Part shown: in pieces, positions 20,972-32,279 of the stretch | Numbering within the stretch: position 1 is the first letter of the stretch | Layout: each line of letters opens with the position of its first letter | DNA from: Maratus speciosus | Taxonomy: Eukaryota; Arthropoda; Arachnida; Araneae; Salticidae | Direction: 5' to 3' | NCBI GenBank assembly: GCA_963932465.1 | Contig: OZ010788.1 | Location: 672,598,484 to 672,662,483, forward strand | Length of the DNA: 64,000 nt | Position numbers and translations under genes: made by a program | Notes under the pieces: generated by a model | The model's input: only the letters and a program-made list of their open reading frames with translations | The model's database searches: none | Told to the model about the DNA's origin: nothing

Positions 20972-22306
20972 CACTGTAAAAAAAATTCCGCAACCTTCCT
21001 GGGAAAAAATGGGCAGCTGAGTTGCCCATTATTTCCAAGAAACATTTCTTGAAAATGACTGGAACTTTACTGTATATGTTAAAAACTTTCTACAGAAATG
21101 CCAGTAAGTTTCCTGCGAAATACCAGGAATATTTCTGTTGACAGCAAAACATTACTGACATTTCACAGCATGCGGGATCCGCAGACGATTTTTACATTTT
21201 CAGTTGACAATTTTCGCTTTATTATCATTATTTGTTAGAACGAAAAAATATTTTGAAATTGACATCAAAATTATTATTTATAATTTACACGAAAAAATAA
21301 ATTTTCAGTTAAAATTCAATAAAGTAAATATATATATGATATATTGTTTCTGAACTTTGCTTAAAATATAAAAATATATAAATGTAAATAATAATTAGAA
21401 AAAAAATCTAGACATAAAATATTTTGGATTTTCGTCAGTAATTCTGTTAGTTTACAAGTTAGATAAAATACATATAAATTTTCATGAAAAAAAAAAAAAA
21501 AACCTAAACGTAATTGTATATTTTTTCCGAAAATAAAAAAAAAATTCAAATTTGCAGCAATTCAAAGTGTCAAATATATATCAAATTTTAATCAAATTGT
21601 AATAAAGTGTTAAAATATAAAATTAATTAAAAAAGAAAAAAAAAAAGTCAAGAAGTAGCATCGTACGGGTGGCGTGCGAGCCTTCTGCGTCCACACCACG
21701 AAAGACACGTTGAGAGCTGCAAACTAATGGGTATTTGAAACGTATGCTAAACCTCGGCATCTAATTTCTGAAAATCTAAGGCCCATTTGAAGAAATCCTT
21801 TCACAAGAATAATTAGAGATAAGAACTCTAAAACATACTTTAAATTAATCAAAATTGGTGAGAATCATGTTTGAAGGTCCCCTGGTTAATGGAGATCCAA
21901 ATAATAGGTGTATTTTTTTTACATGGTCTGCTCGTTAAACATTCCACAGACAAGTACGAGAGATAATCTCTTAGCGATGTCACAGAGGTATTGTATTTTC
22001 ATCTGAATTGTCTTGACAATAGAGACGTAAAGGATTATGTCGTCTATTGATTTATTTGCATTCCATATTGACTTTTTTACATTCATTTAAAGAATTCGTT
22101 TTCGCCACTCGCGCGCGAGCAACGGATTATAGCAAAAAAATAATAAATGGCAGCCGCAGCGTTTTGCTGCTTCCAACTTTTGTTCAGGAACGTTTCAGAT
22201 AAGAAAACCAGAATTTCACAGGAAAGAGCTAAATCATTCTGAAAACCTGAGAAAAGGTGAAACGTTCCTGGATTTTACATGGAACGTGACCATTTTTTTT
22301 ACAGTG
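20972..22306. mobile_element. CACTG-ended element, 1,335 bp
   Basis: The left end is CACTGTAAAAAAAATTCCG and the right end TTTTTTTTACAGTG, with TA directly outside each. AGGAACGTTTCAG-like words lie near both ends. No coding is seen; minus-strand frames over 21.4-21.5 kb are A/T runs. 22309-22969 contains unclassified sequence, starting ACTCAACAAAAGAAACGCAA near 22432 and including TATATAAATACGGG near 22729, which could be a TATA box; no adjoining gene was found. Confidence 0.7.
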
Positions 22307-22969
22307 TACCTATCAAAATATATATGACCCTTAAATCTAGATGAAGTAATTGTGGATGAAATATGCCATGAAACTATTTTTTAAGAATAATACTAATTAA
22401 ATGCATTTATACTATTTTTTATGAAGACTTTACTCAACAAAAGAAACGCAAAATATACAGCAAACAAAAGAAAAAATCAGCAAGAACCAAAACTGTCCAA
22501 ACGCTGAATTTACACACAAAATAACGCTCTAATTCAAATCGCAATTATTTACTTAATGCGTCGGTTTTAGAGAACGGCATTTGTAATGAATATTGCGGAT
22601 TATAAGCTCAACGGGAACTTCCTGGAACTGTGATGCAGCAGCGAAATGCAAATGAATGGGTGTTCCTCATCAACTGCTAGGAATGTAGGTATTACGGCGA
22701 TAATTGAGCTTTAAGTCTGTTGATCTGTATATAAATACGGGAATACATCCCGGATTACTTATAAATGCATGCACGACGAAGGGTCAATACACGACAAGAA
22801 TTGAAACTTGAAAAATTCATTAGTCTGGATTGTCTGACCATTTAATTGGGTAAATAAACGCTAGACCATTGAGATAACAGCATAAATGTAACGTCGCACA
22901 TTTGAAAACAATTGGTAATTGGATAGGAAATAAGAACGGCTGTGTATATGATCGCACGAATGAATTTAA

Positions 22970-23485
22970 CCATTAAATGCGCAATTTTTTATTTTGTTTA
23001 AATATATACATATATATGATTCTCTAAAAGGTATATTACACAGGAAAAGTAATGAAAAAAATCAGAAATACATTTTTCATATAATACGTCAATCATTTCT
23101 TCTGTTGCACTTCTGCAATACAAGTAAAAACTACTGTCGTGTGGCTGTTTTAAGCTAAAATATTGCAAATTAGTAAATATTTTAATAAGTATGTCTCCAA
23201 ATACCTTATTTTATAGAATTATTTATTTTATAAAACTTAAACTTTAACCTTTTAATTCCCATGATAAAATACGTTCGAGAAATGACGTAGTTCACAGAAT
23301 CTGACTTTACACCAGAAAGTTTCGATGGTTCATTTAGATTTATTTTAACGGAATGTCTGTTATTAGTTAAGCTAAATATTGCTATTTTAATTTTCTGGTG
23401 TGAACCAGGTATATACGAATAAAAAAAAATCTATTAAATTCAAAACACTGTTGTTTGCATACATGCAAAGCTGCGCACTAAAGGG
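22970..23485 (-). mobile_element. TTAA element family G, 516 bp (copy 1)
   Basis: Between TTAA at 22966-22969 and 23486-23489. CATTAAATGCGCAATTTTTT stands at one end and GCTGCGCACTAAAGGG at the other. Copies: 23518-26975 (interrupted) and 57659-58173. Confidence 0.8.
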
Positions 23486-24083
23486 TTAAAATGCTTACAA
23501 AAGATACCAGAGATTAATCCTTTAGTGCGCAGCTTTGCACATATGCAAACAACAGCGTTTTAAATTTAGTAGATTTTTTTTTATTCGTATGTACCTAATT
23601 CAGATCAGAAAATTAAAATAGCAATATTTGCTTTAAATAATAACAGACATTTCGTATTTAAATAAAGCGAAATAAACCTTGAATAAACCTGAATCTTTCT
23701 GATGTAAAGTCAGATTCTCTGGACTACATCATTTCTAGAAAGTATTCTATCATGCACTGCAAATAAAGGCGTCTAAAATTCAGACACATATGTGACTGAA
23801 AAAGTAATTCAGACACTTAAGTGTCTGAATATGAAGTTTCAGACACCATAGAAGTCTGAAATTAAGACACTTAAGTGTCTTACTATGATCATGGTATAAA
23901 CACTGTAAACTGAAATGTCTGAAATTCAGACACTTAAGTGTCTGAAAATGGAGTGTTCAATTTTCAGACATTTTAAAGTGTCTTAATTTTTAAGACACGT
24001 GTATGCATCTGAATTTAAGACGTTTCAAACGTCTGAATCGCATCCATCTTTGGTCAACCTGCATGTTCGGCAATAGGCAACTG

Positions 24084-24116
<33 letters not shown>

Positions 24117-25173
24117 CTTTATACGTTGTAAAAAATATCCGTTAAAATATGGAAGTTGTACTGGCTATTCAGCCATTTACGTATTTTAATGTAATTTTTT
24201 TCCCCGTAAATTCCAGAAAAATTTCCATTTTTTTGCATATTTCTGTATTTAAAAAGTTCCATTTAAAAGATAATATGTAACTTTTCAAGGATAAACCCAT
24301 ATAATTCATTCCCCACTTTCAAAAACCACGTATATTAATTAGACATGATTTATTTATTTATATTCAAACCAGTTTCGTATCCAAGAGGCGAGCTGCTGTG
24401 TAGAAAATGTCAAATTTAAGTACGGAAGTTTCAATAAAAGCTTGTTCTAACCTTAGAATGCGTGATTTCGCAGAAACCATGAAATTTTTCATTTTAGCCA
24501 AGTTTCCGTTATACAGAGGTTTACTTCAGTTTTATTTACTGTTTATTGAGTTTCATTTAGCAAATAATGTTCTGTAGTTCATTTAAAAAAATACGGTATA
24601 ACCATGCTGAAAGTGAAATTTTGCCCAGTCCCATACGATTCTGTCTTAAGTTTGATTGCATAATAACTTACCGTTATAAAAACCTGTTTAAAGAGGATAG
24701 CTTATAATTCGATAGGTAATTTATTCATCATTTCGACCACAAACAAAAATGAATAAAAATTTATACATTTCCAAAACATTAAATATTTCATGCCAGAATA
24801 ATCTTTCTTTGGATTAGAAATTAAACATTCAATTTTAAGATGAATAGTGCCGCCATCTATTGGTGTCAAAGTAGTTTATCTGGAAACAATTTTATTCGTT
24901 TGCTGGTAAAAAGAAAAGGATTTTCTAATTATGTACTGCATTCTAGAAGTCAACTAATTAAACCCTGTAAACTACTTAATTCGTAACCTCTATAATCTCT
25001 ATTTAAATTAAAAAAAAATTGTAGTCCACTTTCCTTTTAATAACAGTTCAAAGACCACTATTAAATAAGCTGCAGTTTCATATTTTAAATCAGTACATTA
25101 CTACTGATGTTCAACTTATAACCCAATTTACTTAAAACCTTTATTTTATGGCGTGCATCCCTTGGCTTCTGGC

Positions 25174-25192
25174 GGGGGGGGGGGGGGGGGGG
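25174..25192 (+). repeat. G19 homopolymer
   Basis: Nineteen consecutive G residues, striking in such AT-rich DNA. The proline run in the minus-strand frame here is an artefact of this tract. Confidence 0.9.
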
Positions 25193-25292
25193 AGGTCCTC
25201 ATTTGCACTCTAACAATTCCTCTGGTAGAAAAGAAAAAACTGAACTTAAAATACCACATATTCAAATAAATTTCTAGAAAGAAAATGTGTAA

Positions 25293-25432
25293 CAGGGATG
25301 TGGAGGGTATACGCCGTATTCCTTCTGGATTTTTAAAAAATACTCCGTATACCCTGTTTCTCAAATAAAACTGCAACGAAAACTCTATACATGACTTTAG
25401 CCTATACCCTCTGCCTCTAGCGTATACCCTCT
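25293..25432. mobile_element. Small inverted-repeat element (GGAGGGTATACGC)
   Basis: GGAGGGTATACGC at the left is inverted as GCGTATACCCTC at the right. An extra inner pair GTATACGCCGTATTCC / CTCCGTATACCC is present. Confidence 0.55.
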
Positions 25433-25513
25433 AATTTTTTTACGACTACAACACTGTGTGAAAAATATTTACAATTGTACTAAATTGGAAAAAAGAAACT
25501 TACTGCTACTTAA

Positions 25514-26075
25514 GAGGACAGGTAAAGCAAAATTCAACTAAAAAATCGATTTTTTCTTTTTTATATCATTAAATAGTTCAAACTTTTATCTTTCCAACGT
25601 TGTGTCACACATATTTATATATAAAAGAAATAAGTATTCAAATTAATAATTTTTTCTAAAAATACTTCACAGCTTAATGGCCTTTTAAATCTGACTTTTT
25701 CTTAAAACTTAGATTTTTCATGTTTATGTTCCTTTTTTTTCAATATCTATTAAAATTAAAAACTCAGATTTCTATTTAATATTTATATTATGATAAATTG
25801 TATATTTTAACACAGGGTATTAATGATTTGTTGAGAATTATTTATTTTTGGCAGTGAAATCTTACCAAAAGTGATAATTTAAAAATGACTTTCAATAAAT
25901 AATTAATAATTAATTTTGAGTTTCACTTAGAAAGAAAATAGTCAGTTAAAATACGTAAATCGTGTTATTTTAACTACTCTAAAAAATCTAGACCTCTGTC
26001 TTTCACAATTTTTGAGAAAAAAGTACATAAAGTTGGTGAATTTAACATGGCGGAGATAGGACTTACCCGATCCCC
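25514..26075 (+). mobile_element. TTAA-bounded element family S (copy 1)
   Basis: TTAA at 25510-25513 and 26076-26079, with ends GAGGACAGGTAAAGC and CTTACCCGATCCCC. A homologous copy in inverse orientation, itself interrupted, is at 51699-52453. The body is AT-rich and non-coding. Confidence 0.75.
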
Positions 26076-26128
26076 TTAAAAACATTGCCTTGTGCTTTAT
26101 AAATACTTTATTTCAACGACCGGCCGAT

Positions 26129-26201
26129 GAAAGCGTGGTCGAATGGATAAGGCACTGAACTCCTATACAACAGGACCTCAGATCGAGTCCCACCTCGGGT
26201 A
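26129..26201 (+). pseudogene. tRNA-Arg(CCT)-like pseudogene or SINE head
   Basis: GTGGTCGAATGGATAAGGCA fits an A box and D arm of tRNA-Arg. The loop around TCCTA carries CCT, and GATCGAGTCCCACC fits the B box and T arm. The acceptor ends do not pair and the anticodon stem is broken, so it is not a working tRNA. There is no clear SINE body after it. Confidence 0.55.
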
Positions 26202-27014
26202 AGTATTAAAAGTTTACAGAAGAATTGAATACAAATTAGATGTACCGTGATCCTTCGGGAAGGTGGTTGTTGAAATATGGTGGTTAGTCCTTGAAAAATA
26301 TATTTTTTATCTTTTTAAATGGAAATTTTTAAATACAGAAATATGCACAAACTAAACGGATTTTTTTTTTTTTTTTGGAATTTAGATCAGAAAATTTCCA
26401 TTAATATATGTAAATTATACCGGAGTCTCGAGTGGCTACAATTTCCATATTTTTAGCGATATATATATATATTTTGCAGTGCATAATGCTTACAGAAGAA
26501 AAAAAAAAGGTGAAAAAAAGTTTGTCAAAGTGGTCAAACATGGATGCAATTCAGACATTTGAAGTGTCTGAAATTCAGACGCATACAAGTATCTTAAAAA
26601 TTAAGACACTTTAAAACGTCTGAAAATTGAACACTCCGTTTCAGACACTTAAATGTCTGAATTTAAGACATTTCAGTTTACAGTGTGGGAATTAAAGGGT
26701 TAAAGGTTATGTTTTATAAAATAAATAATTCGATAAAATAAGGTATTTGGAGACATACCTAATTAAAGTATTTACTAATTTGCATTATTTTAGCGTAAAA
26801 CAGCCACACGACAGTAGTTTTTACTTTTATTGCAGATGTGCAACAGACGAAAAGATTAATGTATTATATGAAAATTGTATCTCTGATTTTTTTCATTATT
26901 TTTCTTGCGTAATAAGCCTTTCAGAGAATCATATATAATTTTTCAAAACAAAATAAAAAATTGCGCATTTAAGGGTTAAAAATTGATTTGCATTATTGGT
27001 TAACGTTATTTATG

Positions 27015-27197
27015 CAGGGTTGCCACAGGTGACTATTCTTGTATTGTATTAGCACCACTATTTTAAGAAAATTAATTTTGTAGTAGTATCTGCTAGCAAA
27101 ATACGCTAGCAGATATTGTTAAAGTGTAGGCGAAAAATTTTTGTTTTAAAAAATAGTGCGAGATAGAATTAAAAAATAGTCGCCTGTGGCAGCCCTG
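27015..27197. mobile_element. Fold-back MITE family I (CAGGG termini)
   Basis: CAGGGTTGCCACAGGTGACT at the left is inverted as AGTCGCCTGTGGCAGCCCTG at the right. A central hairpin contains ATCTGCTAGC and GCTAGCAGAT. TTTATG stands directly outside both ends. The CAGGG termini would fit hAT, but the duplication I can see is only six bases. Confidence 0.7.
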
Positions 27198-27263
27198 TTT
27201 ATGTGATACATGTGTAAAAATTAGTGATAAGCATTAGTGATGAGCAGAATCGTTCGCAAAAGC

Positions 27264-27570
27264 ATAGCTGCCAACCTTTATTTTTATTGTTATTTCAACT
27301 CTACCAGAAATTTTGAATCGAAAAAAAAAATGATTTTAATTAGAATTAATTTAAAAAACACATAAAAATATAAAAATTCTTTTTATCTCCAAAATTTCTG
27401 AGGAAACTCGATTAAAGAAATTACGAAGGTTAACCACTTAATTATGTTTCTTTTTTTTTTTTTTTTTAAACTAAATTTTTGGTGGTACAGTAAAACCTCC
27501 CTAAAGCGACCACGTTCCATTCCAATAAAAATGTGTCGCTCTGAGAGGCGATCTCTTAATGGAGGTGATG
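27264..27570. repeat. Fragments: family H end and a Tigger-like end
   Basis: CATAGCTGCCAACCTTTATT at 27266 matches the end of fold-back family H. At 27488 CAGTAAAACCTCCCTAAAGC after TA resembles a Tigger-type terminus. No partner end was found for either. 27571-28600 is AT-rich with no supportable feature. Confidence 0.45.
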
Positions 27571-28621
27571 TTTCAATCTAGTTTTTAATTGTTCAAAAAA
27601 AGCACAAATTAACGTTAATAAAATTTATTTTGCACATTAGGAAAATTATAAAAATTTAAGTATAAAAACAAAATTTAATAACATAAGTTAATTACTGCAG
27701 CGTTTAAAAAATGAATATATTGACGTTTGCTTTGATTTTACGGTTTTATCTTTTATAACTTTTATTCCCAGGTGATTTCGAAGTTCAGTCAATAAATACA
27801 ATTTTTTTGAACGGAAACACATAATGTCGATTTCGTTAATTTATCTTTGAAAATTCCCTAACAGAACAGGGCAGGGTAGTTTATTAACCGTCATTCTTAA
27901 TTTGTCATCAGAGTCAATTTGTCATTCATTGCCTAAAATGACACAAAGGGTTATTTAAACACTTAAAAGTTACCGGAATATTTAAAAAATCTAAACTTAG
28001 TTTAGAAGTTTGATGAATAATGCGCTCTCCAGAATTATTTTTACCCGACTGAAAAGAAAGGTTATGTGTTTCACGCGTATCTGAGTATGTGGATTTTTTA
28101 TACCCTCGCAACGGCTGAATGGATTTTAATGAATGATGTCCCTATCAATTCGTTTTAACGGTCCGATGGTTATAGGCTAGGTTTTGTCTTTATAAATACA
28201 AAATGGCGGCCGTAAAATACAAAATGGCAGTAGAGACGAAAAAAAAATTACGCACCTTATTGAGTGGCATATCATTGGATAGGTCTTTCAAAATAAAGAC
28301 GATGTTTCATTGACTTATTTGGCTAAATTTACATTTCTAAAATTAAAATGCTCCAAGACATAAAACAACGTTTTTGTTTAATAAAGATGGAACAATAATA
28401 TAAAAAAAATATCGTTACTTTCACATATTTATATTATTAAATAATGCTTCGCTAATCCAAACAAAGCATGGCTTTTGCTAGTTTATTGATCTTTCATATG
28501 CTTCACAAAAATATCTTATCCATTATTCTTCATTTATCTCATCTACATTCAAGCTTGATGCATGATTTCATAACATGGTACCAACCCTTTCATTATGGTA
28601 CCGCATAAGCGATAAAGTAAC

Positions 28622-28897
28622 AATAATATTAAAAGCTCGCTGAATACTGCAAGACTAAAAGAACCCCTCGCTGCATGGAGACATTAGAGTATTGGACATT
28701 TGCATAACGAGCTCTTTGCTGCCATCCCGTGTATTCGAAAGCAGTTAATGCATTAATGTAACTTCCAATGTATTATTATCAAATGGGTGCGTCTCGCAAC
28801 GGTAGCTGCACACCGTAACTACTGTGCATGAATGGGTGCGGAGGAAATGTATACTGCATTCAGATGGGAACCGCAAAATGAAATGATGGAATTCATA
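28622..28897 (+). repeat. Dispersed repeat N (copy 1)
   Basis: Matches 36180-36440 in order: GCTGAATA, AGCTCTT, CAGTTAATGCATTA, GTATTATTA..AAATGGGTGC, CATGAATGGGT. More diverged relatives are 52820-53095 and 61960-62225. No coding sense is seen. Confidence 0.6.
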
Positions 28898-28928
28898 AAT
28901 ATGAATTCCATCATTTCATTTTGCGGTT
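28869..28928. repeat. Perfect palindrome, 29-bp arms, 2-bp spacer
   Basis: AACCGCAAAATGAAATGATG... is followed, after two A residues, by its exact reverse complement ending ...TTTCATTTTGCGGTT. It sits where repeat N meets a family L fragment. Confidence 0.9.
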
Positions 28929-28932
28929 GCAA

Positions 28933-29048
28933 GGGGGCTGGTCACTCAGCTGCAGAATTGTCCTCCGTAATTTTAAGTCTATGGACTTTTGATGCATTCG
29001 TCTATTTAAAATATCTTCTAGGGAAATTGATATTTTTAACATATTTTT
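28933..29048 (+). mobile_element. Family L fragment, one end
   Basis: GGGGGCTGGTCACTCAGCTG and the ATGCATTCGTCTATTTAAAA line match 6117-6553. The opposite arm is missing. Confidence 0.65.
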
Positions 29049-29290
29049 TTCGGTTTACTGGGTCCGGTAAAATCTGACCTGAAAACGAAAATTCTATTTC
29101 AAGTTAACCCAAACTCTGAATTAAAAAAAAAATCCATATTTTAATACGGGTATAGAAAAGCAGTCTTATTAATGTTGCCAAATCTGCTACATTTTTTTTA
29201 CTCAGAAATTTTAAATTCTTTTGAAAATTTAAGTAGTTATTTTTGGCTTATAAAATAATAAATATTCCCTGAAGGATAGTATAAAAAATA

Positions 29291-30090
29291 CAGCGTGACT
29301 TCAAAAATCCGGTATCAAAATCATCTTTTAAATTCCTGTTTCTTTTACACTTTCAAGTTATGGGAGAAGAAAAATAGCAATTCTTTATGAATTAAAAACT
29401 TCAAGATCGAAAGTAAAAATGCAAAAAAAGAATATTTGACTTTCTTTTTATTTCATTTGTCAGTGGCGATTATTTTCTGAGCAAATTTTCTGTGAGCTGC
29501 ACTGTCGCTTACCAAAAGGAACAACTTTAGGGGCAACTTTGACGAATGCTAGCACAATATATGGCCGCAACGAATTTTCGCAACGGCTACAACAATGATG
29601 AGGAAGAATTTTCAGGATTTCACATTTCCCGTGAAAAGGCCGCAATTTATGAGATGATTGAACACGCAAAATCTGAAAATGTATTAAGTGACAAAATAAG
29701 GGATATAAATGATTAACTAAGGATTGATGAAAATGCATCAAGAACGAACAATTTAACGGACAGCGAGATCGCTGACTATGTGCTAAATAGAACCCCCGAT
29801 AATGCTAGTAGCAGCTCAGAAGACGAGGATAAACTACCGGCAGAAGAAAAGGTGTCACTAGAAAAATGCATAAATTTGACTGAAGAATTAAAATATGCTT
29901 TAGATAAGCAAGACTGTATTTCCGAAATAGACATTCTTCATTTGTATAAAATATGAAAAAAAATGAAGCAAACAAAGTTGACATCGATGCTTCCGAAATT
30001 ACAGGCGAAGAAATAACTTCTCTCTTTATTAGATTTTTTTTCTTCTATAACATAGAATATATGAATTAAAGTAAATTTTCTTTTAATATT
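29291..30090 (+). mobile_element. Tigger-like derivative, left end plus transposase tail
   Basis: CAGCGTGACTTCAAAAATCC after TA starts a sequence that follows, over about 0.8 kb, the inner part of the inverted arms at 43.8-44.2 kb and 46.0-46.5 kb (CCGG...TCAAA, the frame with SSSSEDE, then ATCAGATTTTTTTTCTT-like sequence). The right terminus was not located. Confidence 0.55.
29588..29956 (+). pseudogene. Probable Tigger/jerky-type transposase tail, broken
   Basis: The plus frame contains EEEFSGFHISREKAAIYEMI, a stop at 29713-29715, then an open stretch with LTDSEIADYVLN, SSSSEDEDKLPAEEK, LEKCINLTEELKYAL and KQDCISEIDILHLYKI. An acidic linker followed by two amphipathic helices is typical of Tigger-class transposase C-termini. 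Related frames lie in both arms of the element at 43.4-47.0 kb. The DNA-binding and DDE parts are missing. Confidence 0.45.
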
Positions 30091-30661
30091 TAATTTGCTC
30101 ACATATTTATAATAATGAATTAAACTATGGCTAAAGGCACCATTAACAATATAGTACTACTTCTGATATTCCTAGTTACTACTTTTGATATTCCTTCAGA
30201 AATCTGGCATGGTCTCGGTCCCCATTTTGGTGTGAATTTAGAATTTCTTAATAAAAAACCCGTCAGATTTTGTACCACTTTTAACCATTTCTCTAATGTC
30301 AATATTATCTCTCGTGTTGAAAAATGCACATAATGATATGCATAATTGTTCCAATTGTTCCAATCATTTGAAAATATTCAGGATTTTCTGTTGAAATGTT
30401 GGGTCAACCCGAATCTGACCTGCAAATGACAATATCCAACACCGACACCGACCAGAATACGACACTTAAAGTAAATCTGACCCAAAATCAACTCGCATAA
30501 TAATCTTTGCTTTATTTAATCGCAGAATTTCTGTCATAAACTAAGGAGTAGGAAGGAGTGGTACTCGAAATTCGGAACAGAATCTCGCATGGTCTATAGA
30601 ATAACAAAAAGAGATAGTAAAAAATTGAAATGAGTAGAATTCAAACTAATTAGACAATTAG

Positions 30662-30871
30662 CCCTTTCGAGGGCGGTGTCCTTAAAAAAGGACATCTAAT
30701 TTTAATTCCAAAACTGCCAATTGGCACCAAGAATATTTACTTAAAATTTTCCTATTATAATGTACGTGAAAATAAGCAAGTTCGTATTTTCTAATAAATT
30801 CGTTTATAAACTCCTGTGTCAGTCCATTATTTCACCAGTTTATAAATAGAATTACTCCGCACCGGTAAGGG
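30662..30871 (+). mobile_element. TTAA MITE family B (copy 6)
   Basis: Begins CCCTTTCGAGGGCGGTGTCC after TTAG (30658-30661, one change from TTAA) and ends CACCGGTAAGGG before TTAA at 30872-30875. Bases 30091-30657 carry no other feature I can support; the two overlapping short frames at 30.12-30.33 kb are mirror readings. Confidence 0.8.
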
Positions 30872-31023
30872 TTAAAAACAGTATATAAATGGTATATAAA
30901 GGAAAAAAGGTGGACGGCAACCGCATAGTTTGGTAACTCTGTGATAAATTTAAGAAACTCTTAGATAAAAATAAGAAAAGTAGGAAAAGAAGTATAAATT
31001 AATAAAGAAATAAAGAAATTTAA

Positions 31024-31608
31024 CTAATTACAACGACCATTTGGAAAATGATTTTTTCAAAGACTAAAATTTAATACATAAAAATCGCACGGAGTTGTTC
31101 ATACATTACGTACGCCATGGATTAAACATTAACATTCCTGGACCCACCATGAACAAATTTTAAAAGAAATTTCAGTTTTACAATTTTCGGTACTGTAAAT
31201 TTTTAAACTTTTACGCAGCTGGTCATACATTACGTACGCCATGGATTAAACATTAATATTCCTGGACCCATTTTAAATGAAATTTCATTCTTAAACTTCT
31301 AACCATCCCACAATAGGAATTTTTATATCGTCGTATAGAGAAAAAAAAAGCATTTTTAATTGCAATTTGTTTGAAAGCTGTATCTCAATTTGTTTCCGTG
31401 TTATTATTATTTTTTTTGTAGTTTTTATTACTTTTTTGTCATAGTGGCAACAGAAGTATCCATCTCTGTTGATAGTAAAGGGAAAATACAGATTACTGTA
31501 TAGACCCATCAGAAAACGAATAAAATGCGGGATTCAACTAATAAAATGCTTCAGATATGTTTTTGATTTCCTACTCTGACGAGGACAATAACCATTTTTT
31601 CCAAATAG
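31024..31608 (+). mobile_element. TTAA-bounded element family W (copy 2)
   Basis: TTAA at 31020-31023 and 31609-31612. Same orientation and near-identical body as 13486-14070, including the doubled CATACATTACGTACGCCA line. A partial inverse relative appears around 33280-33390. Confidence 0.75.
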
Positions 31609-31657
31609 TTAATAATCTAATTTGCATTTGTTTAATAACAAAACAAGGACAAGACAA

Positions 31658-32279
31658 ACTAGTCGGATGAACAAATCCCAAAACTTTCTTCTATCTCATC
31701 CATATCAATACTTCAAAATTCGTTATCACAGTATCAATATTAAATGGCAGTCTATGCTCATCATGAGGATTCTAAAAAGATGAAATTCCGTGCATTTGTT
31801 CTTGAGATAGAGCTATTGCGGAAATCGTGTAAATCCTGCAAAATACAATATAGGAGTTCCATCTGTTGGGCGATTTACACCAAAACGTAAACAGCACCAA
31901 CTCATATCAAGGACTAATTGAATCAGAAGTTTTATAAAAATCCATGTATTAGTTCTTGAGATAAGAGCTATGGCGGAAATCCTGCAAAATGCAGCATTGC
32001 AGCGTCACCTTTTAGCGATTTACACCAAAATCTAATCAGCCCCAATTTATATCAGGGACTACCTGAATATAAATTTTTATTAAATTCCGTGCATTAGTCC
32101 TTGAGATTGAGCGCCCACAAAATTTGTGTCACATACAGACAGAAAGACAGACAGACATTTTGTAAAAATATGTTTTTTGGGATCTCTGTCACTTAAAACG
32201 TGTAAAACCGTCGAAAAGTGGAAATCTAAAATTTTTGACGAATCCAATACTTTCTTCTTGTAAAGATAGAAGAAAGTAA
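31658..32279 (-). mobile_element. Element K (copy 2)
   Basis: Reverse-complement copy of 20228-20917, from ACTAGTCGGATGAACAAATC to GTAAAGATAGAAGAAAGTAA, with the CAGACAGAAAGACAGACAGA tract inside. 32280-33670 is AT-rich and I see nothing beyond the partial family W match. Confidence 0.7.

Larger units (their letters stand above)
24124..26481. mobile_element. Inner CACTG element nested in the outer one
   Basis: The left end region (AAAAAATATCCGTTAAAATA, GTTGTACTGGC) and the right end region (ending AAATATTGTAGCCACT-like sequence and TTTTGCAGTG) are inverted copies of one another. Both match the small element at 61654-61911. About 2 kb between the arms holds a family S element, a tRNA-like sequence, a poly-G run and unplaced AT-rich DNA. 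A poly-T run at 24088-24111 stands just outside. Confidence 0.6.
23755..26685. mobile_element. CACTG element with sub-terminal palindromes, 2.9 kb
   Basis: The right end reads inwards CACTGTAAACTGAAATGTCT; the same sequence stands at 23901, with 146 extra bases ending CACTGCAAATAAAGG before it. The sub-terminal 150 bases on both sides hold repeated palindromes of the type CAGACACTTAAGTGTCTGAA. Arrays of short direct and inverted repeats next to CACT termini are typical of CACTA (En/Spm) elements. The class is inferred; no transposase is present. Confidence 0.7.
23518..26975 (+). mobile_element. TTAA element family G interrupted by CACTG elements
   Basis: Bases 23518-23754 and 26686-26975 together equal the copy at 57659-58173. 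TTAA is at 23514-23517 and 26976-26979. The intervening 2.9 kb is a CACTG element with a TG duplication at its junctions. A single TG stands at this point in the intact copy. Confidence 0.85.

Noticed and set aside
22700..22760. Promoter with TATA box at TATATAAATACGGG
   Set aside because: No gene starts within 1 kb; TATA-like words are expected in such AT-rich DNA.
25146..25376. Frame with a proline run
   Set aside because: The run is the G19 tract read on the minus strand.
30120..30333. Overlapping 68-69-codon frames on both strands
   Set aside because: No recognisable content; mirror readings of the same sequence with no conserved partner in the window.
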